Assembly (NCBI RefSeq): GCF_000371965.1
Contig: NZ_AQUO01000002.1
Location: 698,001 to 762,000 of the forward strand
Reading direction: 5' to 3'
DNA: 64,000 nucleotides
Origin: Paracoccus sp. N5
GTDB lineage: Bacteria > Pseudomonadota > Alphaproteobacteria > Rhodobacterales > Rhodobacteraceae
Every line of letters begins with the position of its first letter. Position 1 is the first letter of the stretch. Of the stretch, positions 1 to 8,135 are shown piece after piece. The translations under genes and the position numbers were made by a program. The notes below the pieces were generated by a model, which searched no databases, was not told the DNA's origin, and worked only from the letters and a program-made list of their open reading frames with translations.

Positions 1-1
1 C

Positions 2-97
2 GACCCGACCTGCAACGTGCACGACTGGTATGTCGGCGTCCGGAACGGCAAGGTCGAGTCGGTCTGGCCGGTCTCGGCGCGCGGAAAGGCCTATTGA
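2..97 (+). CDS. 3' end of an unidentified CDS (5' truncated by window)
   Basis: The open frame runs from the window edge to a TGA at 95-97 and encodes a 31-residue tail ending in VSARGKAY. Its stop overlaps the ATG of the next gene by one base (TGATG), so it is the upstream member of the same operon. The tail is too short to assign to a family. A subunit of a transporter or an enzyme of the purine pathway would fit the context, but this is only a guess from position. Confidence 0.6.
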   Translation, partial: DPTCNVHDWYVGVRNGKVESVWPVSARGKAY

Positions 98-1059
98 TGT
101 TCGTCGTCGCCGAAAAGGAAATCGCGGGTCTGATGACCCCCGAGGCGGCCTTCGAGGCCATCGAGGCGGTCTTTGCCTCGATGGCCCGGCGCAAGGCCTA
201 CAACTTCCCGGTGGTCCGCGAGGCCATCGGGCATGAGGATGCGCTCTATGGCTTCAAGGGCGGCTTCGACGCCTCGGCGCTGGTGCTGGGCCTGAAGGCC
301 GGCGGCTACTGGCCGAACAACCAGAAGCACAACCTGATCAACCACCAGTCCACGGTGTTCCTGTTCGACCCCGATACCGGCCGGGTCTCGGCCGCCATCG
401 GGGGCAACCTGCTGACGGCGCTGCGCACCGCGGCGGCCTCGGCGGTGTCGATCAAGTATCTGGCGCCGAAAGGTGCCAAGGTGCTGGGCATGATCGGCGC
501 CGGCCACCAGTCCGCCTTCCAGATGCGGGCGGCGGCTGCCGTGCACGGCTTCGAAAAGGTCATCGGCTGGAACCCGCATCCCGAGATGCTGACCCGGCTG
601 GCCGATACCGCGGCCGATCTGGGCCTGCCCTTCGAGGCGGTCGAGCTGGACCGGCTGGGCGCGGAAGCCGACGTGATCATCTCGATCACCTCGTCCTTCT
701 CGCCGCTGCTGATGGATCAGCACGTCAAGGGCCCGACGCATATCGCGGCCATGGGCACCGACACCAAGGGCAAGCAGGAGCTGGACCCGGCGCTGGTCGC
801 GCGCGCCCGGGTGTTCACCGACGAGGTCGCGCAGTCGGTGACGATCGGCGAATGCCAGCACGCCATCGCGGCGGGCCTGATCGCGGAGGAGGCGATCGGC
901 GAGCTGGGCGCGGTGGTCTCGGGCGACGATCCGGGCCGCGACGGCGCGGAGGTCACGATCTTCGACGGCACCGGCGTGGGCCTGCAAGACCTGGCCGTGG
1001 CGCAAAAAGTCCTTGAAATCGCCAAGGAAAAGGGACTGGCGCAAGAGGTCGAGATCTGA
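97..1059 (+). CDS. Ornithine cyclodeaminase / mu-crystallin family protein
   Basis: This 320-residue protein belongs to the OCD/mu-crystallin family of NAD(P)-dependent enzymes (ornithine cyclodeaminase, alanine dehydrogenase, ketimine reductase). The conserved central stretch LLTALRTAAASAVSIKYLAP (about residues 105-124) is followed by the dinucleotide loop GAGHQ (134-138). The conserved FDGTGVGLQDLA lies near the C terminus. A TTG directly precedes the ATG in frame, but the ATG at 97, overlapping the previous stop as TGATG, is the better start. It leads a row of purine genes, so it may act on an amino acid or ketimine linked to that pathway. The substrate cannot be read from the sequence. 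Confidence 0.85.
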   Translation: MFVVAEKEIAGLMTPEAAFEAIEAVFASMARRKAYNFPVVREAIGHEDALYGFKGGFDASALVLGLKAGGYWPNNQKHNLINHQSTVFLFDPDTGRVSAAIGGNLLTALRTAAASAVSIKYLAPKGAKVLGMIGAGHQSAFQMRAAAAVHGFEKVIGWNPHPEMLTRLADTAADLGLPFEAVELDRLGAEADVIISITSSFSPLLMDQHVKGPTHIAAMGTDTKGKQELDPALVARARVFTDEVAQSVTIGECQHAIAAGLIAEEAIGELGAVVSGDDPGRDGAEVTIFDGTGVGLQDLAVAQKVLEIAKEKGLAQEVEI

Positions 1060-1093
1060 AGTAACGTCCTGAAAACTGGGAGGTATGGGACGA

Positions 1094-2575
1094 ATGCAAG
1101 TAAGCCGAACCCCGCCCGGGTTCGATCCGGTCGAGGAGCGCATCGCCGCTCCTCGGCTGTTGACCCTGGGTCTCCAGCATGTGCTGGTCATGTATGCCGG
1201 CGCCATCGCGGTGCCGCTGATCGTCGGCCGCGCCCTGCAGCTTTCGCCGCAGGACGTGGCCTTCCTGATTTCCGCCGACCTGTTCGTCTGCGGGATCGTC
1301 ACCATCATTCAAAGCTTCGGCGCCACGCAATGGTTCGGCATCAAGCTGCCGGTGATGATGGGCGTGACCTTCGCGGCCGTGGGGCCCATGGTCGCCATCG
1401 CCTCGGCCAATCCCGGCCCCGAGGGCGCGCGGATGATGTTCGGCGCCATCATGGCGGCGGGCCTGATCTCGATCCTGTTCGCGCCGCTGGTCAGCCGCAT
1501 GCTGCGGTTCTTTCCCAGCGTCGTCACCGGCACGGTGATCCTGGTCATCGGCGTGTCTCTGATGCCGGTGGGCATCAACTGGATCTTCGGCCTGCCCGTC
1601 GGCCCGACCGCGCCGAAGCTGGTCGATCCCGCCGCCCAGGCCTGGCTTGACGCCGCCCGCGCCGCCGGCGGCGTGCCCGAGGCCGTCAAGCTGCTGCCGA
1701 CCGTGGCCAACCCCGAATATGCCTCGCTGCCGCGCATCCTGATCGGCATCACCGTGCTGGCCTCGATCCTGCTGATCGCGCGTTATGCGCGGGGCTTCGT
1801 CGCCAATATCGCGGTGCTTCTGGGCATCGTCATCGGCGGCGTGCTGGCCGCCACCCTGGGCATGATGCATTTCGGCGGCGTCTTGGGCGCGGCCTGGTTC
1901 GCGCCGATCAAGCCCCTGCATTTCGGCGCGCCGATCTTCGATCCGGTGATGATCCTGACCATGCTTCTGGTCATGTTCGTGACCATGATCGAGTCGACCG
2001 GCATGTTCCTGGCGCTGTCCGACATCTGCGGCCGCCGCATGACACCCAGGGCGCTGGCCGCGGGCCTGCGCGTGGACGGGCTCGGCACCGCCATCGGCGG
2101 GCTGTTCAACACCTTCCCCTATACGTCCTTCAGCCAGAACGTGGGCCTGGTCGGCGTGACCGGCGTGCGCTCGCGCTTCGTCTGCGTGGCGGGCGGCGCG
2201 ATCATGATCGTGCTGGGGTTGATCCCCAAGATGGGCGCGCTGGTCGAAAGCCTGCCGACCACGGTGCTGGGCGGCGCGGGGCTGGTGATGTTCGGCATGG
2301 TCGCCGCGACCGGCATCCGCATCCTGTCGACCGTCGATTTCAAGGGCAACAAGCACAACCTGTTCATCGTCGCCGTCTCGCTGGGGCTTGGCATGGTGCC
2401 GATGATCGCGCCCGACTTCAACCAGTGGCTGCCGCATTCTCTGCACACGCTGATCCATTCCGGCATCCTGCTGGCCGCGCTGGCCGCCGTCGGGCTGAAC
2501 TGGTTCTTCAACGGTGCGCCGCATACCTCGGACGAGGAAATCGCCGCGGCGGCCCATGCAGCGGAGGCTCATTGA
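1094..2575 (+). CDS. NCS2-family purine (xanthine/urate type) permease, copy 1
   Basis: A 493-residue inner-membrane nucleobase:cation symporter-2 protein. It opens with LTLGLQHVLVMYAGAIAVPL, the typical QH-containing first helix, and carries the family signature QNVGLVGVTG in a late helix, with about twelve hydrophobic segments overall. A GGGAGG at 1078-1083 sits one base from an ATG at 1085 but ten bases from the in-frame ATG at 1094, so 1094 was chosen. The stop overlaps the ATG of the deaminase gene (TGATG), indicating coupled translation. With a purine deaminase and HIU hydrolase next door, the cargo is probably xanthine, urate or 8-oxopurines rather than uracil. Confidence 0.88.
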   Translation: MQVSRTPPGFDPVEERIAAPRLLTLGLQHVLVMYAGAIAVPLIVGRALQLSPQDVAFLISADLFVCGIVTIIQSFGATQWFGIKLPVMMGVTFAAVGPMVAIASANPGPEGARMMFGAIMAAGLISILFAPLVSRMLRFFPSVVTGTVILVIGVSLMPVGINWIFGLPVGPTAPKLVDPAAQAWLDAARAAGGVPEAVKLLPTVANPEYASLPRILIGITVLASILLIARYARGFVANIAVLLGIVIGGVLAATLGMMHFGGVLGAAWFAPIKPLHFGAPIFDPVMILTMLLVMFVTMIESTGMFLALSDICGRRMTPRALAAGLRVDGLGTAIGGLFNTFPYTSFSQNVGLVGVTGVRSRFVCVAGGAIMIVLGLIPKMGALVESLPTTVLGGAGLVMFGMVAATGIRILSTVDFKGNKHNLFIVAVSLGLGMVPMIAPDFNQWLPHSLHTLIHSGILLAALAAVGLNWFFNGAPHTSDEEIAAAAHAAEAH

Positions 2576-3918
2576 TGGCAAGACGCCTGCTCATTCGCGG
2601 CGCCGAGGTGGTCGTCACCATGGACGGCGCCCGGCGCGAGATCGCGGGCGGCGACGTGCTGGTGGACGGCGGGGTGATCTCCGCGGTCGGCACCGGCCTG
2701 GTGGCCGAGGGCAGCGAAGTGGTCGAGGCGCGGGGCTGCGTCGTCACGCCCGGCCTCGTCAACACGCATCACCACCTGTTCCAGACCCTGACCCGCGCGG
2801 TGCCTGCGGCGCAGGACGCGGCGCTGTTCGGCTGGCTGCGCACGCTCTATCCGATCTGGGGCCGCATGACGCCCGACGACATTCGCCTGTCCACCCGCAT
2901 CGGCCTGGCCGAGCTGGCGCTGTCGGGCTGCACCTGCTCGTCGGACCACCTGTATCTGTTCCCGAACGGGTCGCGGCTGGACGACAGCATCGAGGCGGCG
3001 GCGGAGATCGGCATCCGCTTCACCGCCACCCGCGGCGCCATGTCGATCGGCGAGTCCAAGGGCGGCCTGCCGCCCGACGCGCTGGTCGAATCCGAGGCCG
3101 CGATCCTCAAGGACAGCGAGCGCGTCGTCGCCGCCTTCCACGACCCGAACCCCGGCGCCATGGTGCAGGTCGGCCTCGCGCCCTGCTCGCCCTTCTCGGT
3201 CGGTCGGGAACTGATGCGCGACGCCGCCATTCTCGCCCGCGACAAGGGCGTGCGTCTGCACACCCACCTGGCGGAAAACGACGAGGACATCGCTTATTCG
3301 CTGGAAAATTTCGGCATGCTGCCCGGCGACTATGCCGAAAGCCTGGGCTGGACCGGCGACGATGTCTGGCACGCGCATTGCGTGAAACTGTCCGACAAGG
3401 AAATCGACCTCTTCGCCCGCACCGGCACCGGGGTGGCGCATTGCCCCTGCTCGAACGCGCGGCTTGCCTCGGGCATCGCGCCGGTCCGCAAGATGCGCGA
3501 TGCGGGCGTGCCGGTGGGTCTGGGCGTCGATGGCTCGGCCAGCAACGACTGCTCGCATCTGGGGCTCGAGGCGCGGCAGGCCATGCTGGTCGCGCGCCTG
3601 CGCGACGGGCCGGCGGCGATGGGCGCCCGCGAGGCGCTGGAGATCGCCACCCTAGGCGGCGCCCGCGTGCTGGGCCGCAGCGACATCGGCGCGCTGGAGC
3701 CCGGCAAGCGCGCCGACCTGGTGCTGTGGGACGTTTCCGAACTGCCGGCCGCCGGGCAATGGGACCCGGTCGCGGCGCTGGTCTTCTGCGCGCCGATCCG
3801 GCCGCGCGCGGTCTATGTCGAGGGCCGCGCCGTGGTGCAGGATCATCACCTGACCGGCGCCGACACGAATCATCTGAACGAACAGGCCCGCCGTGCCATC
3901 GTGCGGCTGGCGGATTGA
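2575..3918 (+). CDS. 8-oxoguanine deaminase / guanine deaminase-like amidohydrolase
   Basis: A 447-residue zinc amidohydrolase of the AtzA/TrzN-like branch, probably hydrolysing 8-oxoguanine to urate plus ammonia or deaminating a related purine. The N-terminal metal motif NTHHHLFQ (HxH at residues 65 and 67) is present, as are RLHTHLAEND, the later metal His in WHAHCVKLSD and the catalytic Asp in GLGVDGSASND. The ATG overlaps the permease stop by one base and follows GGAGG. It lies between a purine permease and uraH, which supports 8-oxoguanine (product urate) as the substrate, since urate is upstream of hydroxyisourate. Guanine, or cytosine-like bases, remain possible. Confidence 0.82.
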   Translation: MARRLLIRGAEVVVTMDGARREIAGGDVLVDGGVISAVGTGLVAEGSEVVEARGCVVTPGLVNTHHHLFQTLTRAVPAAQDAALFGWLRTLYPIWGRMTPDDIRLSTRIGLAELALSGCTCSSDHLYLFPNGSRLDDSIEAAAEIGIRFTATRGAMSIGESKGGLPPDALVESEAAILKDSERVVAAFHDPNPGAMVQVGLAPCSPFSVGRELMRDAAILARDKGVRLHTHLAENDEDIAYSLENFGMLPGDYAESLGWTGDDVWHAHCVKLSDKEIDLFARTGTGVAHCPCSNARLASGIAPVRKMRDAGVPVGLGVDGSASNDCSHLGLEARQAMLVARLRDGPAAMGAREALEIATLGGARVLGRSDIGALEPGKRADLVLWDVSELPAAGQWDPVAALVFCAPIRPRAVYVEGRAVVQDHHLTGADTNHLNEQARRAIVRLAD

Positions 3919-3934
3919 CAAGGAAAGGAAGACT

Positions 3935-4285
3935 ATGCCCGGCTATCTGACCACCCATGTGCTGGACACCGCCAATGGCACGCCCGCGCAGGGCATGCGG
4001 ATCGAGCTCTACCGCCTGGACGGCGAGCGCCGGCTGATTGCCGAGACCGTCACCAACCACGACGGCCGCACCGACAAGCACATCCTGCCCGAAGCCGAGT
4101 TCCAGGCCGGCGAATACGAGCTGGTGTTCCATGTCGGCGCCTGGCTCGACGGCATCGGCCACCAGGCGGCGCAGCCGCGCTTCCTGGACGTGGTGCCGCT
4201 GCGCTTCGGCATGTCGGAACAGGACCATTACCATGTGCCGCTGCTGATCTCGCCCTACGGCTATTCGACCTATCGCGGCAGCTGA
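3935..4285 (+). CDS. uraH: 5-hydroxyisourate hydrolase (transthyretin-like)
   Basis: A 116-residue transthyretin-related protein that opens the ring of 5-hydroxyisourate, the product of urate oxidation, giving OHCU. It starts GYLTTHVLDTANGTPAQGM, the canonical N-terminal signature, and ends in the hallmark YRGS tetrapeptide. GGAAAGGA lies just upstream of the ATG. It is the last gene before a terminator-like hairpin. Neither a urate oxidase nor an OHCU decarboxylase is in the window, so those steps must be encoded elsewhere or upstream. Confidence 0.95.
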   Translation: MPGYLTTHVLDTANGTPAQGMRIELYRLDGERRLIAETVTNHDGRTDKHILPEAEFQAGEYELVFHVGAWLDGIGHQAAQPRFLDVVPLRFGMSEQDHYHVPLLISPYGYSTYRGS

Positions 4286-4297
4286 ACCGCGCCCCGG

Positions 4298-4315
4298 CCG
4301 GCCCCCTTGGGCCGG
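4298..4315 (+). terminator. Rho-independent-type terminator after uraH
   Basis: A perfect 7-bp stem CCGGCCC / GGGCCGG with a four-base loop is followed by TCCTTCTTTCC. It lies 12 bases after the uraH stop and likely ends the purine operon, leaving the second permease with its own promoter. Confidence 0.65.
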
Positions 4316-4347
4316 TCCTTCTTTCCGCAAACTCCCCTTGAAATCCG

Positions 4348-4368
4348 CGCCGCCGGCCCCCGGCGGCG
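4348..4368. other. GC-rich hairpin upstream of second permease
   Basis: CGCCGCCGG pairs perfectly with CCGGCGGCG across a three-base loop. It has no T tract. It may back up the preceding terminator or fold in the leader of the following permease mRNA. Confidence 0.35.
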
Positions 4369-4522
4369 GCCGCGACCGGCTGCGTGCCAGGCTGCGACTT
4401 TCTATCGCAGCTTGGGTTAGCTTAAACCGATCATGCAAAGTCAGCCGGCACCCATCCCGCTAAATTCCGGTCAGCCCCCGCGAGGAGAGAGCGCAGGGTC
4501 CGACGAGACGGAGGAGAACACC

Positions 4523-6025
4523 GTGCAGACAACCCCAGACATGGCCCCGGCTTCGGCCCCGCCTTCGGCCCCGGCCGCGGCCGCCACGCGGCCCGAGGAC
4601 GAGAAGCTCGGGCTTTTCGCCAATATCGCCTACGGCATCCAGCACATCCTGACCATGTATGGCGGCATCGTCGCCGTGCCGCTGATCGTCGGCCAGGCCG
4701 CGGGCCTGTCGCCGGCCGACATCGGGCTCTTGATCACCGCATCGCTGTTCGCGGGTGGGGTGGCCACGATCCTGCAGACCATGGGCCTGCCCTTCTTCGG
4801 CTGCCAGCTGCCGCTGGTGCAGGGCGTGTCCTTTGCCGGCGTCGCCACGATGATCACCATCTCGGGCAATGGCGGCATCCAGGCGGTGTTCGGCGCCGTG
4901 ATCGCGGCCTCTTTCCTGGGGCTGCTGATCACGCCCATCTTCTCGCGCATCACGCGCTTCTTTCCGCCGCTGGTCGCGGGCATCGTCATCACCACCATCG
5001 GGCTGACGCTGATGCCGGTCGCCGGTCGCTGGGCCATGGGCGGCAACAGCAAGGCCGAGAATTTCGGCAGCGTGGAAAACATCCTGCTGGCCGGGGTGAC
5101 GCTGGCCATCGTGCTGCTGCTCAGCAAGGTCGGCAATGCCACCATCTCGCGCCTGTCGATCCTGCTGGCGCTGGTCGCGGGCACGCTGATCGCATGGCTG
5201 ACCGGCATGACCGACTTTTCCCAGGTCGGCAATGGCGCGGTCTTCGCGCTGCCGGACATCTTCCACTTCGGCTGGCCGACCTTCGGGGTGGCGGCGACCA
5301 TCTCGATGTTCATCGTGATCCTGGTCACGCTGGTCGAGACCTCGGCCGACATCTTCGCCGTGGGCGAGATCGTCGAGACCAAGGTCGATTCGCGCCGGCT
5401 GGGCGACGGGCTGCGCGCCGACATGCTGTCCTCGATGCTGGCGCCGGTCGTGGGTTCGTTCACGCAAAGCGCATTCGCCCAGAACGTCGGGCTGGTCGCG
5501 GTCACCGGGGTGAAAAGCCGCTATGTCGTCGCCACCGGCGGGCTGATCCTGGTGCTGCTGGGCCTGTTGCCGATCATGGGCCGCGTCGTCGCCACCATCC
5601 CGATGCCGGTGCTGGGCGGGGCGGGGATCGTGCTGTTCGGGACGGTCGCGGCCAGCGGCATCCGCACGCTCGCCAAGGTCGATTACCACGGCAACATGAA
5701 CCTGATCATCGTCGCGACCTCGATCGGCTTCGGCACGCTGCCGATCATGCTGCCCGAGTTCTACCACCATTTCCCGACCTGGGTGCAGACGATCTTCCAC
5801 TCCGGCATCAGCTCCTCGGCCATCATGGCGATCCTGCTGAACCTGATGTTCAACCACTTCACCGCCGGGAATTCGGAGGAGCCCTCGGTCTTCGGCGCCG
5901 CGGCCGAGCGGGTGATCCGTTACACCGACATCTCGCAGCTCGAGGACGGGGATTATTTCCTGGATGGCAAGCTTTTCGACGCGGCCGGCAACGAGGTGCC
6001 GCTGATCCGCCCGGCCGAGCACTAG
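4523..6025 (+). CDS. NCS2-family purine (urate/xanthine type) permease, copy 2
   Basis: A 500-residue NCS2 symporter, paralogous to the permease at 1094. After a low-complexity Ala/Pro-rich N-terminal tail of about 30 residues it has LFANIAYGIQHILTMYGGIVAVPL and the signature QNVGLVAVTGVKSR. The strong GGAGGAG at 4510-4516, six bases before GTG 4523, decides the start. An in-frame ATG at 4433 would add 30 residues rich in polar residues and has no good ribosome site. The C terminus carries an unusual acidic tail ending in DYFLDGKLFDAAGNEVPLIRP. It is transcribed separately from copy 1, so the two may serve different purines or conditions. Confidence 0.85.
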   Translation: MQTTPDMAPASAPPSAPAAAATRPEDEKLGLFANIAYGIQHILTMYGGIVAVPLIVGQAAGLSPADIGLLITASLFAGGVATILQTMGLPFFGCQLPLVQGVSFAGVATMITISGNGGIQAVFGAVIAASFLGLLITPIFSRITRFFPPLVAGIVITTIGLTLMPVAGRWAMGGNSKAENFGSVENILLAGVTLAIVLLLSKVGNATISRLSILLALVAGTLIAWLTGMTDFSQVGNGAVFALPDIFHFGWPTFGVAATISMFIVILVTLVETSADIFAVGEIVETKVDSRRLGDGLRADMLSSMLAPVVGSFTQSAFAQNVGLVAVTGVKSRYVVATGGLILVLLGLLPIMGRVVATIPMPVLGGAGIVLFGTVAASGIRTLAKVDYHGNMNLIIVATSIGFGTLPIMLPEFYHHFPTWVQTIFHSGISSSAIMAILLNLMFNHFTAGNSEEPSVFGAAAERVIRYTDISQLEDGDYFLDGKLFDAAGNEVPLIRPAEH

Positions 6026-6045
6026 GCGCGCGCTCTTTCGGCGGT

Positions 6046-6069
6046 CGCCCCGGCCATGCTGGCGGGGCG
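6046..6069. terminator. Bidirectional terminator-like hairpin between permease and cbbR
   Basis: CGCCCCGGCCA pairs with TGGCGGGGCG, a ten-pair stem with one bulged G and a three-base loop. It sits between two convergent genes. There is no clear T run on either side. Confidence 0.4.
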
Positions 6070-6146
6070 GCTGTCTGCCATGAGGGGGCCGCCGATCATC
6101 TGCGGTCTGCCGCTTGCGCGAAACCGGATCGCCGGAACTCCCGCGC

Positions 6147-7076
6147 TCAGCCGTCCAGTCGCGGCAGGAAACCACCCCGCTGCGCCAGGATGTGGTCGTG
6201 GACGCGCTGGCCGGCCGGCGACAGCGCCATGTCCTCGCGCCGCATCAGGAACCAGCTGCGCTGGATCGGCAGGCCCACGGCCCGGATCGCGACCAGCCGG
6301 CCGGCGCGCAGCTCTTCGGTCACGGTATGCTGCGAGATCAGCGCGATGCCGAGCCCGGCGATCACCGCCTGCTTGATGGTCTCGTTGGTGCCCATCTCGA
6401 CCATGCGCCAGGGCGTGCCCTCGCCGAGACGGTCCAGTAACCGGGTCATCAGGATGCGGGTGCCCGAACCGGCCTCACGCGCAAGGAAGGTCTCGGCCAG
6501 CAGATCCTGCGGCGTGGCCGGGTCGGCCTCGGCCAGCGGATGGCCGGCGGGCGCGATGATGACATGGGGATGCGGGCCGATCAGTTCGGCCAGCACGGCG
6601 GGCGCCCGCGGCGGCCGACCCATGATCGCCAGGTCCAGCGCCCGCGATTGCAGCCACTGGATCACCGCGTCGCGGTTGCCGATGCGCAGCGTCACCTCGA
6701 CCTCGGGCAAGGCGCGGCGCAGATCGGCGACGAGGCGCGGCGCGAAATACTTGCCGGTCGAGATCACCCCCAGCGAGACATTGCCGACATGGCCGCTTTG
6801 CAGCGCCGCCACCCGCCGCGCGCAACCGTCAAGCGCGATGGCGATCTGCGCCTCGGCGGCCAGGACCGCCCGGCCCTCGTCCGTGGGCAGGAAGGCGCCA
6901 TGCTCGCCGCGGCAGACCAGCGCGGCGCCCATCAGATCCTCGAGCGCGCGCAGCTGGCCGTGCACCGCCGGCGGCGTCAGCCCAAGCTCGGCCGCCGCGG
7001 CGGTCAGCGAACCGCTGCCGGTCACGGCGCGCAGCGCCCGCAGGTGGCGCAGGGTCACGGCGTCGATGCGAGCCAT
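6147..7076 (-). CDS. cbbR: LysR-type regulator of CO2 fixation
   Basis: A 309-residue LysR regulator. The N-terminal winged helix-turn-helix covers about residues 5-65 (TLRHLRALRAVTGSGSLTAAAAELGLTPPAVHGQLRALE), and a periplasmic-binding-like effector domain fills the rest. The PPAVHGQLRALE recognition region and the position, divergent from the RubisCO operon with a 93-base shared promoter region, identify it as CbbR. By family knowledge it activates cbb transcription in response to Calvin-cycle intermediates or NADPH. Autoregulation through the shared region is expected. Confidence 0.92.
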   Translation of the reverse strand: MARIDAVTLRHLRALRAVTGSGSLTAAAAELGLTPPAVHGQLRALEDLMGAALVCRGEHGAFLPTDEGRAVLAAEAQIAIALDGCARRVAALQSGHVGNVSLGVISTGKYFAPRLVADLRRALPEVEVTLRIGNRDAVIQWLQSRALDLAIMGRPPRAPAVLAELIGPHPHVIIAPAGHPLAEADPATPQDLLAETFLAREAGSGTRILMTRLLDRLGEGTPWRMVEMGTNETIKQAVIAGLGIALISQHTVTEELRAGRLVAIRAVGLPIQRSWFLMRREDMALSPAGQRVHDHILAQRGGFLPRLDG

Positions 7077-7120
7077 TCAGAATTTCCAAAAACGATTTCT
7101 GTATTATTAAATGTTCTGAA
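7076..7120. promoter_or_regulatory. CbbR operator region (divergent cbbR / cbb promoter)
   Basis: This AT-rich patch lies in a GC-rich setting. TTCAGAA (7076-7082) and TTCTGAA (7114-7120) form a perfect 7-bp inverted repeat 31 bases apart. At 7107-7119 TTA-N7-TGA matches the TNA-N7-TNA pattern described for CbbR sites. The left arm abuts the cbbR start codon, as expected for an autoregulated divergent LysR gene. The assignment is inferred from pattern and position. Confidence 0.65.
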
Positions 7121-7169
7121 AGGCGCCGCCGTGTCAACAAGTCTCCGGACGTTTGGGGGGAGACGGAAC

Positions 7170-8126
7170 ATGACGGCCGAGCGCATGGAAAGCGCGGAAA
7201 TCCCGGCGCAATTGCGCCCGGCGATGCAGGCGCTGGCCAGCGGCAGCGTCGCCTTGGCCGGGCTGGTCCGCCGCGCCTCGACCGACCCGCGCGCGCCCGC
7301 GCGGCTGGAGCGCGAGGCCGCCGCCGTCTTTACCCACGCCCTGCCCGGCGCCGGGCTGCGCTGGCTCGACATGGGCAACGGCCCGGCCGGGCTGGACCCG
7401 CAGGGCGGCTTCGCCCTGGCGCTGACGCCGCTCGACGCCAGCGCCAATATCGGTATCGAGCTTGCCACCGGCACGCTGTTTTCGCTGCATGCCGCCGCCG
7501 ATACCGCGGCCGAAAGTTTCCTGCGCCCGCCGTCCGAGCAGCTGGCGGCGGGCTATGTCATCCACGGCCCGCGCTGCATGATGATGGTCAGCTTCGGCGA
7601 CGGGGTGCAGCATTACCTGCTGGACCCCGACGCCCAGGTCTTCCGGCTGGTGAACCGGCGGCTGCGCATGCCGGAATGCGCCTTCGAATTCGCCATCGAC
7701 GTGGCGCATTACCGGCACTGGCCGCGCCCGGTGCGGGCCTATATCGACGATTGCCTGGCCGGCAGCGACGGGCCGCGGAAAAAGAACTTCGCCATGCGCT
7801 GGCTCGCCTCGCTGGTGGCCGAGACGCATCGCATCCTGATGCATGGCGGCGTGTTCCTGCAACCCGGCGGCGACGCCCGCGACGCGGCAAGCCGGCTGCG
7901 GCTGGTCCATGACTGCGCCCCGATCGCCCGGCTGATCGAAGAGGCCGGCGGCCGCGCCACCGACCTGTGCGAGCCGGTGCTGGGCCTGCGCCCAGCCGGG
8001 CTAGACCAGCGCATCCCCTTCGCCTTCGGCTCGACCGAGAAGGTCGCGCGCATCGCCGCCTATCACGACCTGCCGGAGCCCGAGGTCTCGGCGCTTTTCG
8101 GTCATCGCGGCCTGTTCCGGGCCTGA
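7170..8126 (+). CDS. Degenerate class I fructose-1,6-bisphosphatase-like protein (cbbF position)
   Basis: A 318-residue first gene of the cbb operon, with FBPase-family architecture from end to end. The sugar-phosphate part is kept (RWLASLVAETHRILMHGGVF, then an acidic-to-EEAGGRATD region). The catalytic residues are not: the canonical metal motif DP(L/I)DGS is TPLDASAN, so the first Asp is Thr and the Gly is Ala. The expected SEE acidic pair is replaced by WLD, the GDxQKxLD loop is absent, and the late YEC Glu is Asp (VHDCAP). GGGGAG precedes the ATG at 7170; 7185 is an alternative. It is intact and co-oriented with cbbP (9-base gap), so it is kept in frame without an obvious active site. 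It may be a regulatory or structural pseudoenzyme, or have altered specificity. Confidence 0.8.
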   Translation: MTAERMESAEIPAQLRPAMQALASGSVALAGLVRRASTDPRAPARLEREAAAVFTHALPGAGLRWLDMGNGPAGLDPQGGFALALTPLDASANIGIELATGTLFSLHAAADTAAESFLRPPSEQLAAGYVIHGPRCMMMVSFGDGVQHYLLDPDAQVFRLVNRRLRMPECAFEFAIDVAHYRHWPRPVRAYIDDCLAGSDGPRKKNFAMRWLASLVAETHRILMHGGVFLQPGGDARDAASRLRLVHDCAPIARLIEEAGGRATDLCEPVLGLRPAGLDQRIPFAFGSTEKVARIAAYHDLPEPEVSALFGHRGLFRA

Positions 8127-8135
8127 GAGGAGAGC

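Noticed and set aside
4460..6175. A 571-residue minus-strand open frame opposite the second NCS2 permease
   Set aside because: Its composition (HDRQ-rich, low hydrophobicity) and lack of motifs mark it as an antisense shadow of the permease.
5194..7110. A 638-residue plus-strand open frame over the second permease and cbbR
   Set aside because: cbbR on the other strand has complete LysR structure; this frame has no recognisable domain.
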